This document shows positions 38,740 through 49,275 of a stretch of 59,562 bases of DNA, in pieces. Source of the DNA: Mesocricetibacter intestinalis (GTDB taxonomy: Bacteria; Pseudomonadota; Gammaproteobacteria; Enterobacterales; Pasteurellaceae); NCBI RefSeq assembly GCF_004363295.1, contig NZ_SNYQ01000010.1:1-59562 (forward strand), in the 5' to 3' direction. Both the position numbers and the translations under genes were made by a program. Positions within the stretch are counted from its first letter, which is position 1. Each line of letters starts with the position of its first letter. The notes beneath the pieces are model-generated. The model was not told the DNA's origin. It saw only the letters and a list, made by a program, of their open reading frames with translations, and did not search any database.

Positions 38740-39819
38740 ATGGCAAAATTGTTAGATATCGTACAACCGGGCGTATTAACCGGAGATGACGTACAGAAAG
38801 TATTCGCTTATGCGAAAGAACAGGGTTTCGCTATTCCGGCGGTAAACTGTGTGGGAACAGATTCCGTAAACGCCGTATTGGAAACTGCAGCGCGCGTTAA
38901 AGCACCTGTTATCGTACAGTTCTCTAACGGTGGTGCGGCATTCTACGCAGGTAAAGGGCTTAAACCGGCCAGCGGCGTCCGTGCCGATGTCTTAGGTGCT
39001 ATCGCCGGTGCAAAACATGTTCATACCCTGGCGAAAGAATACGGCGTACCGGTTATTCTGCATACGGACCATGCGGCGAAAAAACTGTTGCCTTGGATCG
39101 ACGGGCTGCTTGAGGCGGGGGAAAAACATTTTGCCGAAACCGGTAAACCGTTATTTTCCTCTCATATGATCGACTTATCCGAAGAGTCCATGGAAGAGAA
39201 TATGGCAATTTGCCGCGAATACCTGGCTCGTATGAGTAAAATAGGCATGACCCTTGAAATTGAAATCGGTATTACCGGCGGAGAAGAAGACGGTGTGGAT
39301 AATAGCGATGTACATGAGTCCAAGCTTTATACTCAGCCGGAAGACGTGCTCTATGTTTATGATCAGTTAAATCCGGTTAGTCCGCGTTTCACCATTGCGG
39401 CGGCATTTGGTAACGTACACGGCGTATATAAACCGGGTAACGTGAAATTAAAACCTTCTATTTTGGGGGATTCGCAGGATTTCGTGTGTAAAGAACGTAA
39501 TCTTCCGGCAAAATCGTTGAATTTCGTCTTCCACGGCGGTTCCGGTTCTTCCCGTGAGGAAATCCGCGAAGCGATCAGCTACGGTGCGATTAAAATGAAC
39601 ATCGATACCGATACCCAATGGGCGACTTGGGCGGGTATTCTTAACTTCTACAAAGAAAACGAAGCCTATTTACAGGGACAATTGGGTAATCCGGAAGGCC
39701 CTGACGCACCGAATAAAAAATACTATGATCCGCGCGTCTGGCTGCGTAAGGCCGAAGAGTCCATGTCTAAACGCTTGGAGCAGTCTTTTGCCGATCTTAA
39801 CTGTATTGATGTGCTGTAA
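38740..39819 (+). CDS. fbaA: Fructose-bisphosphate aldolase, class II
   Basis: The 359-residue zinc-dependent aldolase cleaves fructose-1,6-bisphosphate. It shows the zinc-ligand stretch VILHTDHAAKKLLPW near residue 110, EIGITGGEEDG near residue 180, and FVFHGGSGSSREEI near residue 265. The length equals E. coli FbaA. The gene lies directly after pgk, the standard order. Confidence 0.98.
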   Translation: MAKLLDIVQPGVLTGDDVQKVFAYAKEQGFAIPAVNCVGTDSVNAVLETAARVKAPVIVQFSNGGAAFYAGKGLKPASGVRADVLGAIAGAKHVHTLAKEYGVPVILHTDHAAKKLLPWIDGLLEAGEKHFAETGKPLFSSHMIDLSEESMEENMAICREYLARMSKIGMTLEIEIGITGGEEDGVDNSDVHESKLYTQPEDVLYVYDQLNPVSPRFTIAAAFGNVHGVYKPGNVKLKPSILGDSQDFVCKERNLPAKSLNFVFHGGSGSSREEIREAISYGAIKMNIDTDTQWATWAGILNFYKENEAYLQGQLGNPEGPDAPNKKYYDPRVWLRKAEESMSKRLEQSFADLNCIDVL

Positions 39820-39865
39820 TGCTTTCTCGGCCATTATACGTCGGAGATAATTAATCTCCCTACTT

Positions 39866-39899
39866 AGACCGCTCTTTGCGATAAGTGCGGTCTTTGTTT
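39866..39899 (+). terminator. Terminator of fbaA containing an uptake signal
   Basis: AGACCGCTCTT pairs with AAGTGCGGTCT (one mismatch) and is followed by TTGTTT. The right arm contains the uptake signal 39883-39891. A smaller GGAGAT/ATCTCC hairpin precedes it at 39843-39859. Confidence 0.8.
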
Positions 39900-39919
39900 A
39901 TCCGTAACCGGTATCCCGT

Positions 39920-41179
39920 ATGAAGATAATGACAACTAAAACCTTCGTTATACTGATTAATCTTTTAGTTTCCGCTTTTTTTATGCTGCAGGTCTGTATT
40001 AAAGGCGGTTATAACTATTCACCCGTACTACTGATGGTATTCGGCCTCGGTTATCTTTTATATTTTCGATTGATAAAAAAAGCGAGCTGGCGACTATCTT
40101 CCGATGAACGTTGGCTCGCTTTTAGCTATGTGGTTTATTTTGCCGTTTTTGTGCTTTCCTTTTGGTTGCATGAGGGGCGTTTAAAAGAGTTGGATAATCC
40201 CAGCCGGATTATTTTTATGCTGCCTCTGTTGCTGCTGTTTTCCCGTTTTCCGCTGTCGCCGAAAGGACTATGGTATGCCATGCCGGCCGCGGGAATAGTG
40301 GCCGGGATTTGCGCCTTATTTGATGTTTTTTACCGTCAGCAGCCGATGGCCTTTGCGGGACGGATTATGCATATTCAGGGCGGCGATATTTCCATGTCGA
40401 TAGGTATGTTTTCATTGGCGATAGGAATTTATTTCTTTATTCGTAAGCGGCCGATGCTTATGATTTTTGCTTTAGTGGGTGCTTTATGCGGTGTTATGGG
40501 TAGTATTCTTTCTACTGCCCGAGGCGGTTGGATAGGTCTTCCCGTGATTATCGGGTTTATTTTATGGGCCTATCGCCAGTCGTTGTCAAAAACCTTTTTT
40601 ATTTCGATTTTTACGCTTATGGCTCTTGCCTTGACGACAATGGCGTTAATTCCGCAAACCCGCGTAACGGATCGCCTTGAGCAGGCCCGCCATGAAATTC
40701 AGGTTTATATGGAACGTCAGGACGGTTCCACTTCGGTAGGGGCCCGCTTCGATATGTGGAAGAGCGCGCTACTGATGGCCCGTGAAAAACCTCTGTTGGG
40801 TTGGGGGGAAGAGGGCGTTTCGTTCGAACGGAAGGCTCAGCATGAGCGCGGTTTAATCGGCAAATATGCGGCACAGTTTAACCACGCCCACAATCAGTAT
40901 TTAGATGATTTGTCTAAGCGCGGCATTCTTGGGCTATTGACATTAATGGCGATTTTCTTAATTCCCTTGCGCTTTTTTCTGCGTTATGTAGGAGCCTCCT
41001 CCGCCGAATTGAAAACCCTTGGCGTTATGGGCAGCGTACATGTGCTGTCGGTAATGTTTTACTGTATCAGTCAGGGCTTTTTTACGCATAACTCCGGTAA
41101 TATATTTTATTTTTTCCCATTGCTGATTTTCTATACCCTGATTCTTAACCTGTCCGCGGCTAATCAAAGAACGGACTGA
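39920..41179 (+). CDS. O-antigen ligase-like polytopic membrane protein (Wzy_C family)
   Basis: The 419-residue protein has about 10-12 hydrophobic helices and a large extracytoplasmic loop around residues 255-320, with the family pattern GARFDMWKSALLMAREKPLLGWGEEGV and the conserved His in NHAHNQYLDDLSKRGILG. This is the Wzy_C/WaaL arrangement: transfer of undecaprenyl-linked glycans to lipid A-core or to protein. Which acceptor is used cannot be told. No glycosyltransferase genes flank it. ATG 39929 is a possible alternative start; neither has a strong ribosome site. Confidence 0.85.
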   Translation: MKIMTTKTFVILINLLVSAFFMLQVCIKGGYNYSPVLLMVFGLGYLLYFRLIKKASWRLSSDERWLAFSYVVYFAVFVLSFWLHEGRLKELDNPSRIIFMLPLLLLFSRFPLSPKGLWYAMPAAGIVAGICALFDVFYRQQPMAFAGRIMHIQGGDISMSIGMFSLAIGIYFFIRKRPMLMIFALVGALCGVMGSILSTARGGWIGLPVIIGFILWAYRQSLSKTFFISIFTLMALALTTMALIPQTRVTDRLEQARHEIQVYMERQDGSTSVGARFDMWKSALLMAREKPLLGWGEEGVSFERKAQHERGLIGKYAAQFNHAHNQYLDDLSKRGILGLLTLMAIFLIPLRFFLRYVGASSAELKTLGVMGSVHVLSVMFYCISQGFFTHNSGNIFYFFPLLIFYTLILNLSAANQRTD

Positions 41180-41258
41180 GCGGTTGCTAATACAGAGCGC
41201 GGGTAGTAAAACCTCGCGCTCTGTCGTTAGGAGCCTCTTAAGCAGAAAAAGTAACGGC

Positions 41259-42152
41259 TTATTTAAACGCCTTTAATAATGAATCAAGAATATAGTTTTC
41301 GATGTTCGTATAATTAGTCTTTTTTAAACGGCATAGCGTAACGCACCACAATACGGGTTGATCGATTTTTCTACAGACAAATTCCGCCGATTTAAACTGC
41401 TCCGCAATGGGCAGCGGCAGGATCGTGAGCAGGCTTTTATTGATTTTCACCGTATTCAACAGAAAATCCCATGAGCTGGATTTCAGAATAATATTAGGAT
41501 GAATATTATGACGCTCGAAGGCCTCTATCAGCTGATGATAGATCATAAAGGTCGTATCGAAAATTGCGATTTTCTCATTATGCAAATCCCGCCAGTTTAG
41601 CCGTTCTTTTTGTGCCAGATGATGCTTCGGCGAAAGGAAAACCGCCAGTTCGGAGCGCTGAATGGCAAAGGAATCAATAATATTTTTGGCGATTCTTTCC
41701 GGATAGAGCAGTACCGCGATATCGACATTTTCCAATAATAAGTCCCGTTTCAGTAAGTAAGCGCCTTCTTCTTTTATTGTAAAGTTAATGGTGGGATTGG
41801 CCAGAATCAGTTTCGGCATAACCTCGGAAAAAACTACGGAAAGCACCAACGGCGGAATGCCTATAGTAATTTTTCCACTGATTTGCTTGTTGGCATTATG
41901 CAGATTGATATGCATTTCATTATATTTTTTGATGATTTCCTTGGCATCGCGATAATAATTTTCACCGATATAGGTCAAGCTGACGATCTTTCCCTGCGAA
42001 CGTTTGAATAACTGCGCATTTTCACGGTTTTCAAAATCGTTGATCATCATGCTTAATGCCGGTTGGGAAATATAGAGATTCTTGGAGGTTTGGCTCAGAT
42101 TAAAATTATTTTCCACAATGGCGATAAAATAACGTAAATGTTTAATATCCAT
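41259..42152 (-). CDS. LysR-family regulator divergent from atoDAEB
   Basis: The 297-residue regulator has an N-terminal winged HTH ([39 protein letters not shown]) and a C-terminal effector-binding domain starting near [10 protein letters not shown]. It is divergent from atoDAEB, so it most likely controls that operon in response to acetoacetate or short-chain fatty acids. H. influenzae has the same neighbourhood, while E. coli uses the AtoSC two-component system instead. The AT-rich codon use is typical of regulators here. Confidence 0.88.
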   Translation of the reverse strand: MDIKHLRYFIAIVENNFNLSQTSKNLYISQPALSMMINDFENRENAQLFKRSQGKIVSLTYIGENYYRDAKEIIKKYNEMHINLHNANKQISGKITIGIPPLVLSVVFSEVMPKLILANPTINFTIKEEGAYLLKRDLLLENVDIAVLLYPERIAKNIIDSFAIQRSELAVFLSPKHHLAQKERLNWRDLHNEKIAIFDTTFMIYHQLIEAFERHNIHPNIILKSSSWDFLLNTVKINKSLLTILPLPIAEQFKSAEFVCRKIDQPVLWCVTLCRLKKTNYTNIENYILDSLLKAFK

Positions 42153-42507
42153 AATTAACTCCTTGCACAGGCTCGTGCCTTATCCTTAAATCTTCTATAA
42201 ATTAAATTTATATATGTGTAAAAAATAGGTATTTCTTCTTTTGGCGCAGAATTGCTATAGTGCATAGGCCGAGGAAGTCTCTGGTGGTTTAACATACTTG
42301 CCTCGAATAATCAATTGATTATGTGTTTTTGTACGGCTTCGCTTCAGGGAGGAAAATAAAATAGGAAAGGAATCGGAAAGTCTTTATTTTATTGCTCGCT
42401 ATAAATTATTTTTATTTATCGGTTCGAACTAAGGAATAAAGGCGGAATCCGCAAAATAGAGATTTTCACTGTTCGTAAGTTTACACAAGGATATGCAGGG
42501 CATTGTT
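42153..42507. promoter_or_regulatory. Divergent LysR-atoD control region
   Basis: The 355-bp gap contains a perfect 16-bp palindrome ATAATCAATTGATTAT at 42307-42322, the best candidate for the regulator's binding site. No other gene is visible. Confidence 0.5.
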
Positions 42508-43167
42508 ATGACAAGGACGAAAAGAATCGGAGCGGCGGATATTTCCGCACATTTATATGACGGAATGTCGATTATGGTCGGCGGTTTTATGGGCGTTGGA
42601 ACCTCGGAGATACTGGTTAACGCGATTCTGGCGGCGGGCATTAAGGATATTACGCTGATCAGCAGCGATACGGCGGTGGTTGATCGGGGCGTTGGCCCGC
42701 TAATTGTACATAATCGGGTAAAAAAGGTGATTGCTTCTCATATAGGTACCAATCCCGAAACCGGCAAAAAGATGATTGCCGGAGAGATTGAAGTGGAGCT
42801 TGTTCCCCAAGGCACCTTCGCCGAACGCATCCGTGCCGGTGGTTCCGGTTTGGGCGGCGTACTCACGCCGACAGGCATAGGTACCGTAGTGGAAGAGGGA
42901 AAACGGAAAATTAGCCTGGAGGGAAGAGATTATCTGCTTGAATTGCCTTTAAAGGCGGATTTGGCGCTACTTAAAGCGGATCTTGGCGATGAAGCGGGCA
43001 ATCTGATTTACCACGGTGCGGAGAGAAATTTCAATCCGCTGATGGCGTTGGCTGCGACAAAAGTGATTGCCGAAGTCGGCAATATCGTAGCTATCGGCGA
43101 GTTGGATCCGAATCAGGTAATGACGCCGGCGACATTGGTTGATTATATTGTTTGTGAAGTTCGCTAA
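42508..43167 (+). CDS. atoD: Acetyl-CoA:acetoacetate CoA-transferase alpha subunit
   Basis: The 219-residue subunit moves CoA from acetyl-CoA to acetoacetate or short-chain fatty acids as an AtoDA heterotetramer. It shows [36 protein letters not shown] and [17 protein letters not shown] prefer ATG 42508 ([13 protein letters not shown]) because it aligns with E. coli AtoD and has AGGG 7 nt upstream. ATG 42493 is only 1-2 nt from its AAGGA. atoA follows after 15 bp. Confidence 0.95.
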   Translation: MTRTKRIGAADISAHLYDGMSIMVGGFMGVGTSEILVNAILAAGIKDITLISSDTAVVDRGVGPLIVHNRVKKVIASHIGTNPETGKKMIAGEIEVELVPQGTFAERIRAGGSGLGGVLTPTGIGTVVEEGKRKISLEGRDYLLELPLKADLALLKADLGDEAGNLIYHGAERNFNPLMALAATKVIAEVGNIVAIGELDPNQVMTPATLVDYIVCEVR

Positions 43168-43182
43168 ATAGGGAGATTTGCT

Positions 43183-43836
43183 ATGAATTCAAAGGAATTG
43201 ATTGCGCGTCGCATCGCACGGGAACTTCAGGACGGCGATGTGGTGAACTTAGGTATCGGCTTACCCACCATGGTCGCCGCTTATTTGCCTGCCGGGGTTG
43301 ATATTACGTTACAGTCCGAAAACGGATTTTTAGGACTGAGTGCGGCGGATCCGGAGCATCCGGATCCAAGTATCGTAAACGCCGGCGGGCAACCCTGTTC
43401 AATTAAAGCCGGCGGCGCTTTTTTTGACAGTTCTTTTTCTTTTGCGCTGATTCGCGGCGGGCATGTAGATGCCTGTGTGCTCGGCGGTTTGGAGGTGGAT
43501 CAGGAGGCGAACCTAGCCAACTGGATGGTTCCGGGGAAAATGGTTCCCGGTATGGGGGGCGCGATGGATCTGGTTACCGGCGCGCGCAAGGTCATTATCG
43601 GTATGGAACATTGCGCCAAATCCGGTGCGTCCAAAATTCTAAAGCGCTGTACTCTGCCGCTGACGGCGAAAAATAAGGTGCATATGGTAGTAACGGAACT
43701 GGCGGTGTTTAAATTCAGTCGGGGACGGATGTATCTCACCGAAATCGCCGAAGGCTATTCGGTGGAAGATATTCGAGCCAAGACCGAAGCGGAATTCGAG
43801 CTTTCGCCGGATTTAAAAGTAATGTCCGTAAGCTGA
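43183..43836 (+). CDS. atoA: Acetyl-CoA:acetoacetate CoA-transferase beta subunit
   Basis: The 217-residue partner of AtoD carries the catalytic glutamate in the SENG motif (TLQSENGFLGL). Other family stretches are VNLGIGLPTMVAAYLP, GGHVDACVLGGLEVDQEANLANWMVPGKMVPGMGGAMDLV and VHMVVTELAVF. A GGGAGATTT ribosome site precedes the ATG. atoE begins 9 bp after the stop. Confidence 0.96.
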   Translation: MNSKELIARRIARELQDGDVVNLGIGLPTMVAAYLPAGVDITLQSENGFLGLSAADPEHPDPSIVNAGGQPCSIKAGGAFFDSSFSFALIRGGHVDACVLGGLEVDQEANLANWMVPGKMVPGMGGAMDLVTGARKVIIGMEHCAKSGASKILKRCTLPLTAKNKVHMVVTELAVFKFSRGRMYLTEIAEGYSVEDIRAKTEAEFELSPDLKVMSVS

Positions 43837-43845
43837 GGAGTCGCG

Positions 43846-45189
43846 ATGATTAGCCGTGTTTCACGTTTTATGACCGCCCTCGTCAGCAAATATATGCCCG
43901 ATCCTCTGGTATTGGCGGTATTGCTCAGTATGTTAATCTTCTTTACCGCCTGGGGGACGACTGAGCACGGCCCGGTGGCGTTGATTAATATGTGGGGCGA
44001 CGGGTTCTGGAATTTACTCTCTTTCAGTATGCAAATGGCTATGGTCGTGGTTACCGGTAATGCCCTGGCTTCCGCTCCGCAAATCCGCGGTTTTTTACAT
44101 ACCAGCGCAGCTATTGCCAAAACACCGGTTCAGGGGGTAATGCTAGTTACTTTTATGAGCAGTTTGGCCTGCGCCGTAAACTGGGGATTCGGCCTGGTAG
44201 TCGGCGCCATGTTCGCTAAGGAAGTCGCCCGACGGATTAAAGGAACCGATTATGCGCTGCTGATTGCCTGCGCCTATATCGGCTTTATGACCTGGGGCGG
44301 CGGTTTTTCCGGTTCCATGCCCTTGCAAGCGGCAACACCCGGTAATCCTGTTGCCCATTTAGTCCGTTCCGAAGCCTACCCGAATGGCATTATTCCCGCA
44401 CTGGATACGCTGTTTTCAGGTTATAACCTGTTTATTATGCTGATGCTGTTCATCTCATTACCCTTTATCACCGGAATGATGACGCCGAAAGAAGGGGAAG
44501 TGCGTTCCGTTGATCCCGCCTTGCTTCAGCCAGATCCGGTGTTTACTAAAAAGCTGGGGGAACATTCCACACCGGCGGAGCGTCTGGAGGAAAGCCGGTT
44601 GCTGGCCTATATTATTGCCGGCGTCGGCTTTTTCTATCTGGGCCGGTATTTTTATCACAACGGATTTAAGCTTACCATTAACAGCGTGAATTTTATTTTC
44701 CTGCTCAGCGGTATTTTTCTGCATGCTTCGCCGGCGGCTTATGTACGGGCGATTACCAATGCGGCCCGGAGTACGGCGGGTATTCTGATTCAGTTTCCGT
44801 TTTATGCGGGGATGCAGCTGTTAATGGAACATTCCGGCCTGGGTGGAATGATTACCGAATTTTTTGTGAATATCTCCAATAAGGACACCTTTCCGCTGCT
44901 GACCTTTTTCAGCTCCGCATTGATTAATTTTGCCGTGCCTTCCGGCGGTGGGCACTGGGTGGTGCAGGGGCCCTTTGTTATTCCTGCTGCTCAGACGCTG
45001 GGGGCGGATCTGGGGAAAGCGACGATGGCGATTGCTTACGGCGATATGTGGGCAAATATGGCGCAGCCATTCTGGGCCTTACCGGCATTGGGTATTGCCG
45101 GGCTGGGGGTACGGGATATTATGGGCTATTGTATGACCGTACTGATTTTTACCACACCGATTTTCGTTATCGGGCTGTATTTTTTCTAG
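43846..45189 (+). CDS. atoE: Short-chain fatty acid transporter
   Basis: The 447-residue polytopic inner-membrane protein has about 11-12 hydrophobic helices and matches AtoE: VNWGFGLVVGAMFAKEVARR, AYIGFMTWGGGFSGSMPLQAATPGN and INFAVPSGGGHWVVQGPFVIPAAQTLG. It brings in butyrate-length acids or acetoacetate for AtoDA and AtoB. GAGGAG lies 6 nt before ATG. It is third in the operon. Confidence 0.95.
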   Translation: MISRVSRFMTALVSKYMPDPLVLAVLLSMLIFFTAWGTTEHGPVALINMWGDGFWNLLSFSMQMAMVVVTGNALASAPQIRGFLHTSAAIAKTPVQGVMLVTFMSSLACAVNWGFGLVVGAMFAKEVARRIKGTDYALLIACAYIGFMTWGGGFSGSMPLQAATPGNPVAHLVRSEAYPNGIIPALDTLFSGYNLFIMLMLFISLPFITGMMTPKEGEVRSVDPALLQPDPVFTKKLGEHSTPAERLEESRLLAYIIAGVGFFYLGRYFYHNGFKLTINSVNFIFLLSGIFLHASPAAYVRAITNAARSTAGILIQFPFYAGMQLLMEHSGLGGMITEFFVNISNKDTFPLLTFFSSALINFAVPSGGGHWVVQGPFVIPAAQTLGADLGKATMAIAYGDMWANMAQPFWALPALGIAGLGVRDIMGYCMTVLIFTTPIFVIGLYFF

Positions 45190-45231
45190 CCCCTTATAAA
45201 GGATTATCAGCACAAGAAAAGGAGATGGGAA

Positions 45232-46413
45232 ATGGAAAATATTGTGATTGTCAGTGCCGCAAGAACGCCTATTGGCGCATTTGGCGGCGCACTTTCCGGC
45301 GTAAGTGCGGTGGAACTCGGCGCTACCGTTATTGAGGAAGTATTAAAAAGAGCGGATATGGACAGCGCACTGGTACATGAAGTGATTATGGGCAATGTGT
45401 TGCAGGCGGGCATCGGCCAGAATCCGGCGCGTCAGGCGGCGCTGCAAGCGGGAATCGCCCGGGAAATTCCTTCTTTTACCCTGAACAAGGTGTGCGGTTC
45501 AGGTATGAAAGCGGTTGTTTCCGCCGCTCAGGCAATTGGTTGCGGTGATGCGGAAATCGTGATTGCCGGCGGTATGGAAAATATGAGTCAGGCGCCTTAT
45601 ATTCTGGATGCCAAGGTACGTAGCGGCGTACGCATGGGGAACCTGAGCCTGCGCGATACTATGGTTGAAGACGGTTTAACCTGTGCGTTACATCGTTATC
45701 ATATGGGGATTACTGCGGAAAATATTGCGGAAAAATATGATATCAGCCGTGAAGAGCAGGATAATTTCGCCTTACGTTCACAGATTCTGGCCAGTGATGC
45801 GGTGCAGTCGGGACGCTTTGAGCGGGAAATTGCGCCGGTACGGGTGAAGAGCCGAAAAGGCGAAATTATCGTTGCTACAGACGAATATCCGAAAGCTGAC
45901 ACTTCTTTGGAGGCTTTAGCCGCATTAAGGCCGGCCTTCAAAAAAGAGGGGAGCGTTACCGCAGGAAATGCTTCCGGCATCAATGACGGCGCCGCCGCTT
46001 TATTACTGATGAGCGAACGTAAAGCCAGTTCCATGGGATTGAGGCCTTTAGCCAGAATCCGGGCTTATGCCAGTGCCGGTACCGATCCGGCTTTGATGGG
46101 GCTGGGACCGGTACCTGCAACGCTGAAAGCGCTCAGAAAAGCGGGGCTGGCATTGGAGGACATGGATTTGGTGGAAGCGAATGAAGCTTTTGCCGCTCAG
46201 TTTATAGCCGTCGGCAGAGAATTGAATCTGAATATGGAAAAAACCAATATTAACGGCGGCGCTATTGCTTTGGGTCATCCGATCGGTGCCAGCGGCGCAC
46301 GAATTCTGGTTAGCCTGCTGCATAATATGCTGGCGGAAGATTCGACTCTGGGGCTTGCCACCCTATGTATTGGTGGCGGTCAGGGCATCGCTATGATTAT
46401 CGAACGTGTATAA
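45232..46413 (+). CDS. atoB: Acetyl-CoA acetyltransferase (thiolase)
   Basis: The 393-residue thiolase II splits acetoacetyl-CoA into two acetyl-CoA or runs in reverse. The nucleophilic Cys is in [12 protein letters not shown] near residue 88; the His is in [17 protein letters not shown] and the second Cys in [14 protein letters not shown]. It is the last gene of atoDAEB. An uptake signal is inside at 45303-45311. Confidence 0.97.
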   Translation: MENIVIVSAARTPIGAFGGALSGVSAVELGATVIEEVLKRADMDSALVHEVIMGNVLQAGIGQNPARQAALQAGIAREIPSFTLNKVCGSGMKAVVSAAQAIGCGDAEIVIAGGMENMSQAPYILDAKVRSGVRMGNLSLRDTMVEDGLTCALHRYHMGITAENIAEKYDISREEQDNFALRSQILASDAVQSGRFEREIAPVRVKSRKGEIIVATDEYPKADTSLEALAALRPAFKKEGSVTAGNASGINDGAAALLLMSERKASSMGLRPLARIRAYASAGTDPALMGLGPVPATLKALRKAGLALEDMDLVEANEAFAAQFIAVGRELNLNMEKTNINGGAIALGHPIGASGARILVSLLHNMLAEDSTLGLATLCIGGGQGIAMIIERV

Positions 46414-46435
46414 AGCGTTTATAAAGCAGAGCAAA

Positions 46436-46465
46436 CGGCTATGGCGGCAAATCCCGCCATAGCCG
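46436..46465 (+). terminator. Hairpin after atoB
   Basis: CGGCTATGGCGG and CCGCCATAGCCG form a 12-bp stem with a 6-nt loop. The T-run is weak (CGTCAATTTATT). Confidence 0.6.
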
Positions 46466-46614
46466 CGTCAATTTATTCCTTAGTTTGCGAAAGTGCGGTG
46501 GATTTTGGGAACGTTTTTTATGCGGGGAAATCGGCGGTTTTTAGCAATTCCACCCGCATAAAAAGCTTTTTTCCTGCAATGAAACTAATTCCGGCAGGAT
46601 GAGAAAAGAACGGA

Positions 46615-47067
46615 TCAGGGCTTAATATCGCGCAGAATCGGATTCTGCATAGAAATCAGGGTTTCCGTTGATTGAATTTCATCAATTCGCTGAATTTTCG
46701 TTGCCAGTACCGAATGCAGTTCGGCAATCGTATGGGTCATCACCTTAATAAAAATAGAGTAGTTACCTGTAGTGTAATAAGCTTCCACCACTTCATCAAA
46801 GGTTTCCAGTTGTTTAATCACTTTGTCGTAATCTTTTGCACTTTTCAGAATAATGCCGATAAAGCAGCACACATCATAACCCAGTTTGCGCTCGTCAATT
46901 TTTACTTTTGTGCCTTCGATAATGCCGGATTGGCGCATTTTTTCGACTCTGACATGAATGGTCCCGGGACTCACACCGAAAGCTTTCGCCATTTCAGCAT
47001 AGGGGGTTCGAGCGTCTTTGGTTAATACGCGTAGGATCTGCTGATCTAAATTATCGATTGTCTGCAT
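46615..47067 (-). CDS. asnC: Asparagine-responsive Lrp/AsnC-family regulator
   Basis: The 150-residue regulator has an N-terminal HTH (DQQILRVLTKDARTPYAEMAKAFGVSPGTIHVRVEKM) and a C-terminal RAM ligand-binding domain (VEAYYTTGNYSIFIKVMTHTIAELHSVL). It is divergent from asnA, the AsnC target in E. coli, where it activates asnA in the absence of asparagine. The operator was not resolved in the 172-bp AT-rich gap. Confidence 0.94.
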   Translation of the reverse strand: MQTIDNLDQQILRVLTKDARTPYAEMAKAFGVSPGTIHVRVEKMRQSGIIEGTKVKIDERKLGYDVCCFIGIILKSAKDYDKVIKQLETFDEVVEAYYTTGNYSIFIKVMTHTIAELHSVLATKIQRIDEIQSTETLISMQNPILRDIKP

Positions 47068-47239
47068 AATTTGGCGCCTTTTTATTTTTTATCTAAAAAT
47101 AAATATAATATTTTGATTTTAATTTAAGTTGATAAGGGTTTTATTGTTAAATTATCTTTTTCCATTGTTGTATTATTGAATGCTATTTAATTTGGTGCTA
47201 AAACTGGTTATGTTTTCAATCGTCATTAAGGGAATAATA

Positions 47240-48232
47240 ATGAAAAAATCTTTTATTTTACAGCAGCAAGAAATTAGCTTTAGCAAAAATACCTTTACTG
47301 AAAAATTGATCGAACATTTGGATTTAATTGAGGTTCAGGGACCTATCCTAAGCCAAGTAGGCAATGGTATGCAAGATAATCTTTCCGGTAAAGAGCAGGC
47401 GGTACAGGTCAATGTCAAACAAATTCCTTCCGCTCGCTTCGAAGTTGTTCATTCTCTCTCCAAATGGAAGCGACATACGCTCGCCCGCTTCGGGTTTGCC
47501 GAGGGAGAAGGATTGTTTGTGCATATGAAAGCGCTGCGGCCTGATGAAGACAGCTTGGATTGTACCCATTCCGTTTATGTGGATCAGTGGGACTGGGAAA
47601 AGGTTATTCCGGCCGGACGGCGTAATCTCGCCTACCTGAAAGAAACCGTGCGTTCCATTTATCGCGCCATGTTGGAAACGGAACGGGCGGTAAGCGAAAA
47701 ATTCTCATTACCTCGTTTTTTGCCCGCGGAAATTACCTTTATCCATAGTGAGGATTTAGTCCGGCGGTATCCGGGAATGAATGATAAAGCGCGTGAAAAT
47801 GCGATTTGTAAGGAATACGGTGCGGTATTTTTAATTGGTATCGGCGGCGTATTATCCGATGGTAAGCCTCATGATTTTCGCTCGCCGGATTACGACGACT
47901 GGACCACCGTTTCGGAAGGCGAATATAAAGGGTTGAACGGTGATATTTTAGTTTGGAACCCGGTTCTGGGCGCCGCATTTGAACTTTCTTCCATGGGAAT
48001 TCGAGTAGATGAAAGCGCATTGCGTAAGCAGCTCGCTATTAGCGGTGATGAAGACCGGCTACAGCTTGAATGGCATCGTAACCTGTTGGAAGGGCGTTTT
48101 CCGCTGTCTATCGGCGGTGGTATCGGGCAGTCCCGTATGTTGATGCTGCTATTGCAGAAAAAACATATCGGTGAGGTTCAGTCCAGCGTTTGGCCGGAAT
48201 CGGTGTTCCGACAGTTTGAGAATATCCTTTAA
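47240..48232 (+). CDS. asnA: Aspartate-ammonia ligase
   Basis: The 330-residue ATP-dependent enzyme makes asparagine from aspartate and ammonia. It is class II aminoacyl-tRNA-synthetase-like, with [56 protein letters not shown] and the C-terminal [21 protein letters not shown] 47240 gives exactly the E. coli length. An upstream in-frame ATG at 47180 would add 20 hydrophobic residues not present in the family. Confidence 0.97.
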   Translation: MKKSFILQQQEISFSKNTFTEKLIEHLDLIEVQGPILSQVGNGMQDNLSGKEQAVQVNVKQIPSARFEVVHSLSKWKRHTLARFGFAEGEGLFVHMKALRPDEDSLDCTHSVYVDQWDWEKVIPAGRRNLAYLKETVRSIYRAMLETERAVSEKFSLPRFLPAEITFIHSEDLVRRYPGMNDKARENAICKEYGAVFLIGIGGVLSDGKPHDFRSPDYDDWTTVSEGEYKGLNGDILVWNPVLGAAFELSSMGIRVDESALRKQLAISGDEDRLQLEWHRNLLEGRFPLSIGGGIGQSRMLMLLLQKKHIGEVQSSVWPESVFRQFENIL

Positions 48233-48240
48233 CGGAAAAT

Positions 48241-48265
48241 AAGCGCGCAGGGCGGCGCGCTTTTT
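48241..48265 (+). terminator. Terminator of asnA
   Basis: AAGCGCGC and GCGCGCTT form an 8-bp stem with a 6-nt loop, followed by TTT. Confidence 0.85.
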
Positions 48266-48272
48266 CTCGGTC

Positions 48273-49256
48273 TCAGTCTTCAATATAAGCCAGCGCCTGT
48301 TCCAGCGTTTCGATACCGGCGCCGGGTTTATGGGCGTTTTCACTTAAATGACGGCGCCATTGTCTGGCCCCTTTGCAGTGCTGAAAGGCACCGAGCATAT
48401 GGCGTACTATATGGTTTAGCTGCGCCCCTTGGGTAAGTTCCTTTTCGATATAGGGGAACATATTTTCCACCGCCCGACGGGGGGGGATAACCGGCGCGGC
48501 GGGATCAAACAGCGCCTGATCGATATGGCCTAATAAGGACGGATTTTGATAAGCCTCGCGCCCGACCATTACCCCGTCGACAAATTGCAGATGCCGTTTG
48601 ATTTCCTCTAGGGTTTTGATACCGCCGTTAATACTGATGCGCAGGTGGGGAAAATCCCGTTTTAAAGTATAGACCCGTTCGTAATCCAAAGGCGGAATCT
48701 CTCGGTTTTCTTTCGGACTGAGGCCGGAAAGCCAGGCTTTGCGGGCATGAATAATAAATTCGTTACAGCCGGCTTGCTGCACCCGGCGGATAAAATCACA
48801 TAGAAATTCATAACTGTCGAACTGATCGATACCGATACGGGTTTTAACTGTTACCGGAAGGGAAACAACGGCTTTTATTTCCGCCACGCATTTCGCCACC
48901 AAATCTGCTTCAGCCATAAGACAGGCGCCGAATCTCCCGTTCTGAACACGATCGGAAGGGCAGCCCACATTCAGATTGATTTCATCATAGCCGCGTTGTT
49001 GGGCTAATTCGGCGCATTGTGCCAGCTGGGCCGGATCACTACCGCCGAGTTGTAGCGCAAGCGGATGTTCCGCACTATTGAAAGCAAGATGATCATACTT
49101 GGCATGGATAACCGCCGGTGCGGTAACCATTTCCGTATACAACAAGGCATAGCGACTGAACTGACGGTGAAAATAGCGACAGTGGCGGGTCGTCCAGTCC
49201 AGCATCGGGGCAACGGAAAAACGCCCCGGGTAAAAGTGCGGTTGATTTTGAGTCAT
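48273..49256 (-). CDS. dusA: tRNA-dihydrouridine(20/20a) synthase
   Basis: The 327-residue FMN-dependent enzyme reduces uridines 20/20a of tRNA. It shows the TIM-barrel start [19 protein letters not shown], the active-site Cys region [38 protein letters not shown] and [12 protein letters not shown]. The DusA subtype is supported by the APMLDWT start and the C-terminal [21 protein letters not shown]. It lies 19 bp downstream of clcA and is probably cotranscribed. An uptake signal is within codons 5-8 (49234-49242). Confidence 0.95.
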   Translation of the reverse strand: MTQNQPHFYPGRFSVAPMLDWTTRHCRYFHRQFSRYALLYTEMVTAPAVIHAKYDHLAFNSAEHPLALQLGGSDPAQLAQCAELAQQRGYDEINLNVGCPSDRVQNGRFGACLMAEADLVAKCVAEIKAVVSLPVTVKTRIGIDQFDSYEFLCDFIRRVQQAGCNEFIIHARKAWLSGLSPKENREIPPLDYERVYTLKRDFPHLRISINGGIKTLEEIKRHLQFVDGVMVGREAYQNPSLLGHIDQALFDPAAPVIPPRRAVENMFPYIEKELTQGAQLNHIVRHMLGAFQHCKGARQWRRHLSENAHKPGAGIETLEQALAYIED

Positions 49257-49275
49257 TTTTTTAGCTTAACTTATT

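Noticed and set aside
47180-47239. 20-residue hydrophobic N-terminal extension of asnA, which could look like a signal peptide
   Set aside because: AsnA is cytoplasmic, and ATG 47240 with GGGAATAATA upstream gives exactly the family length.
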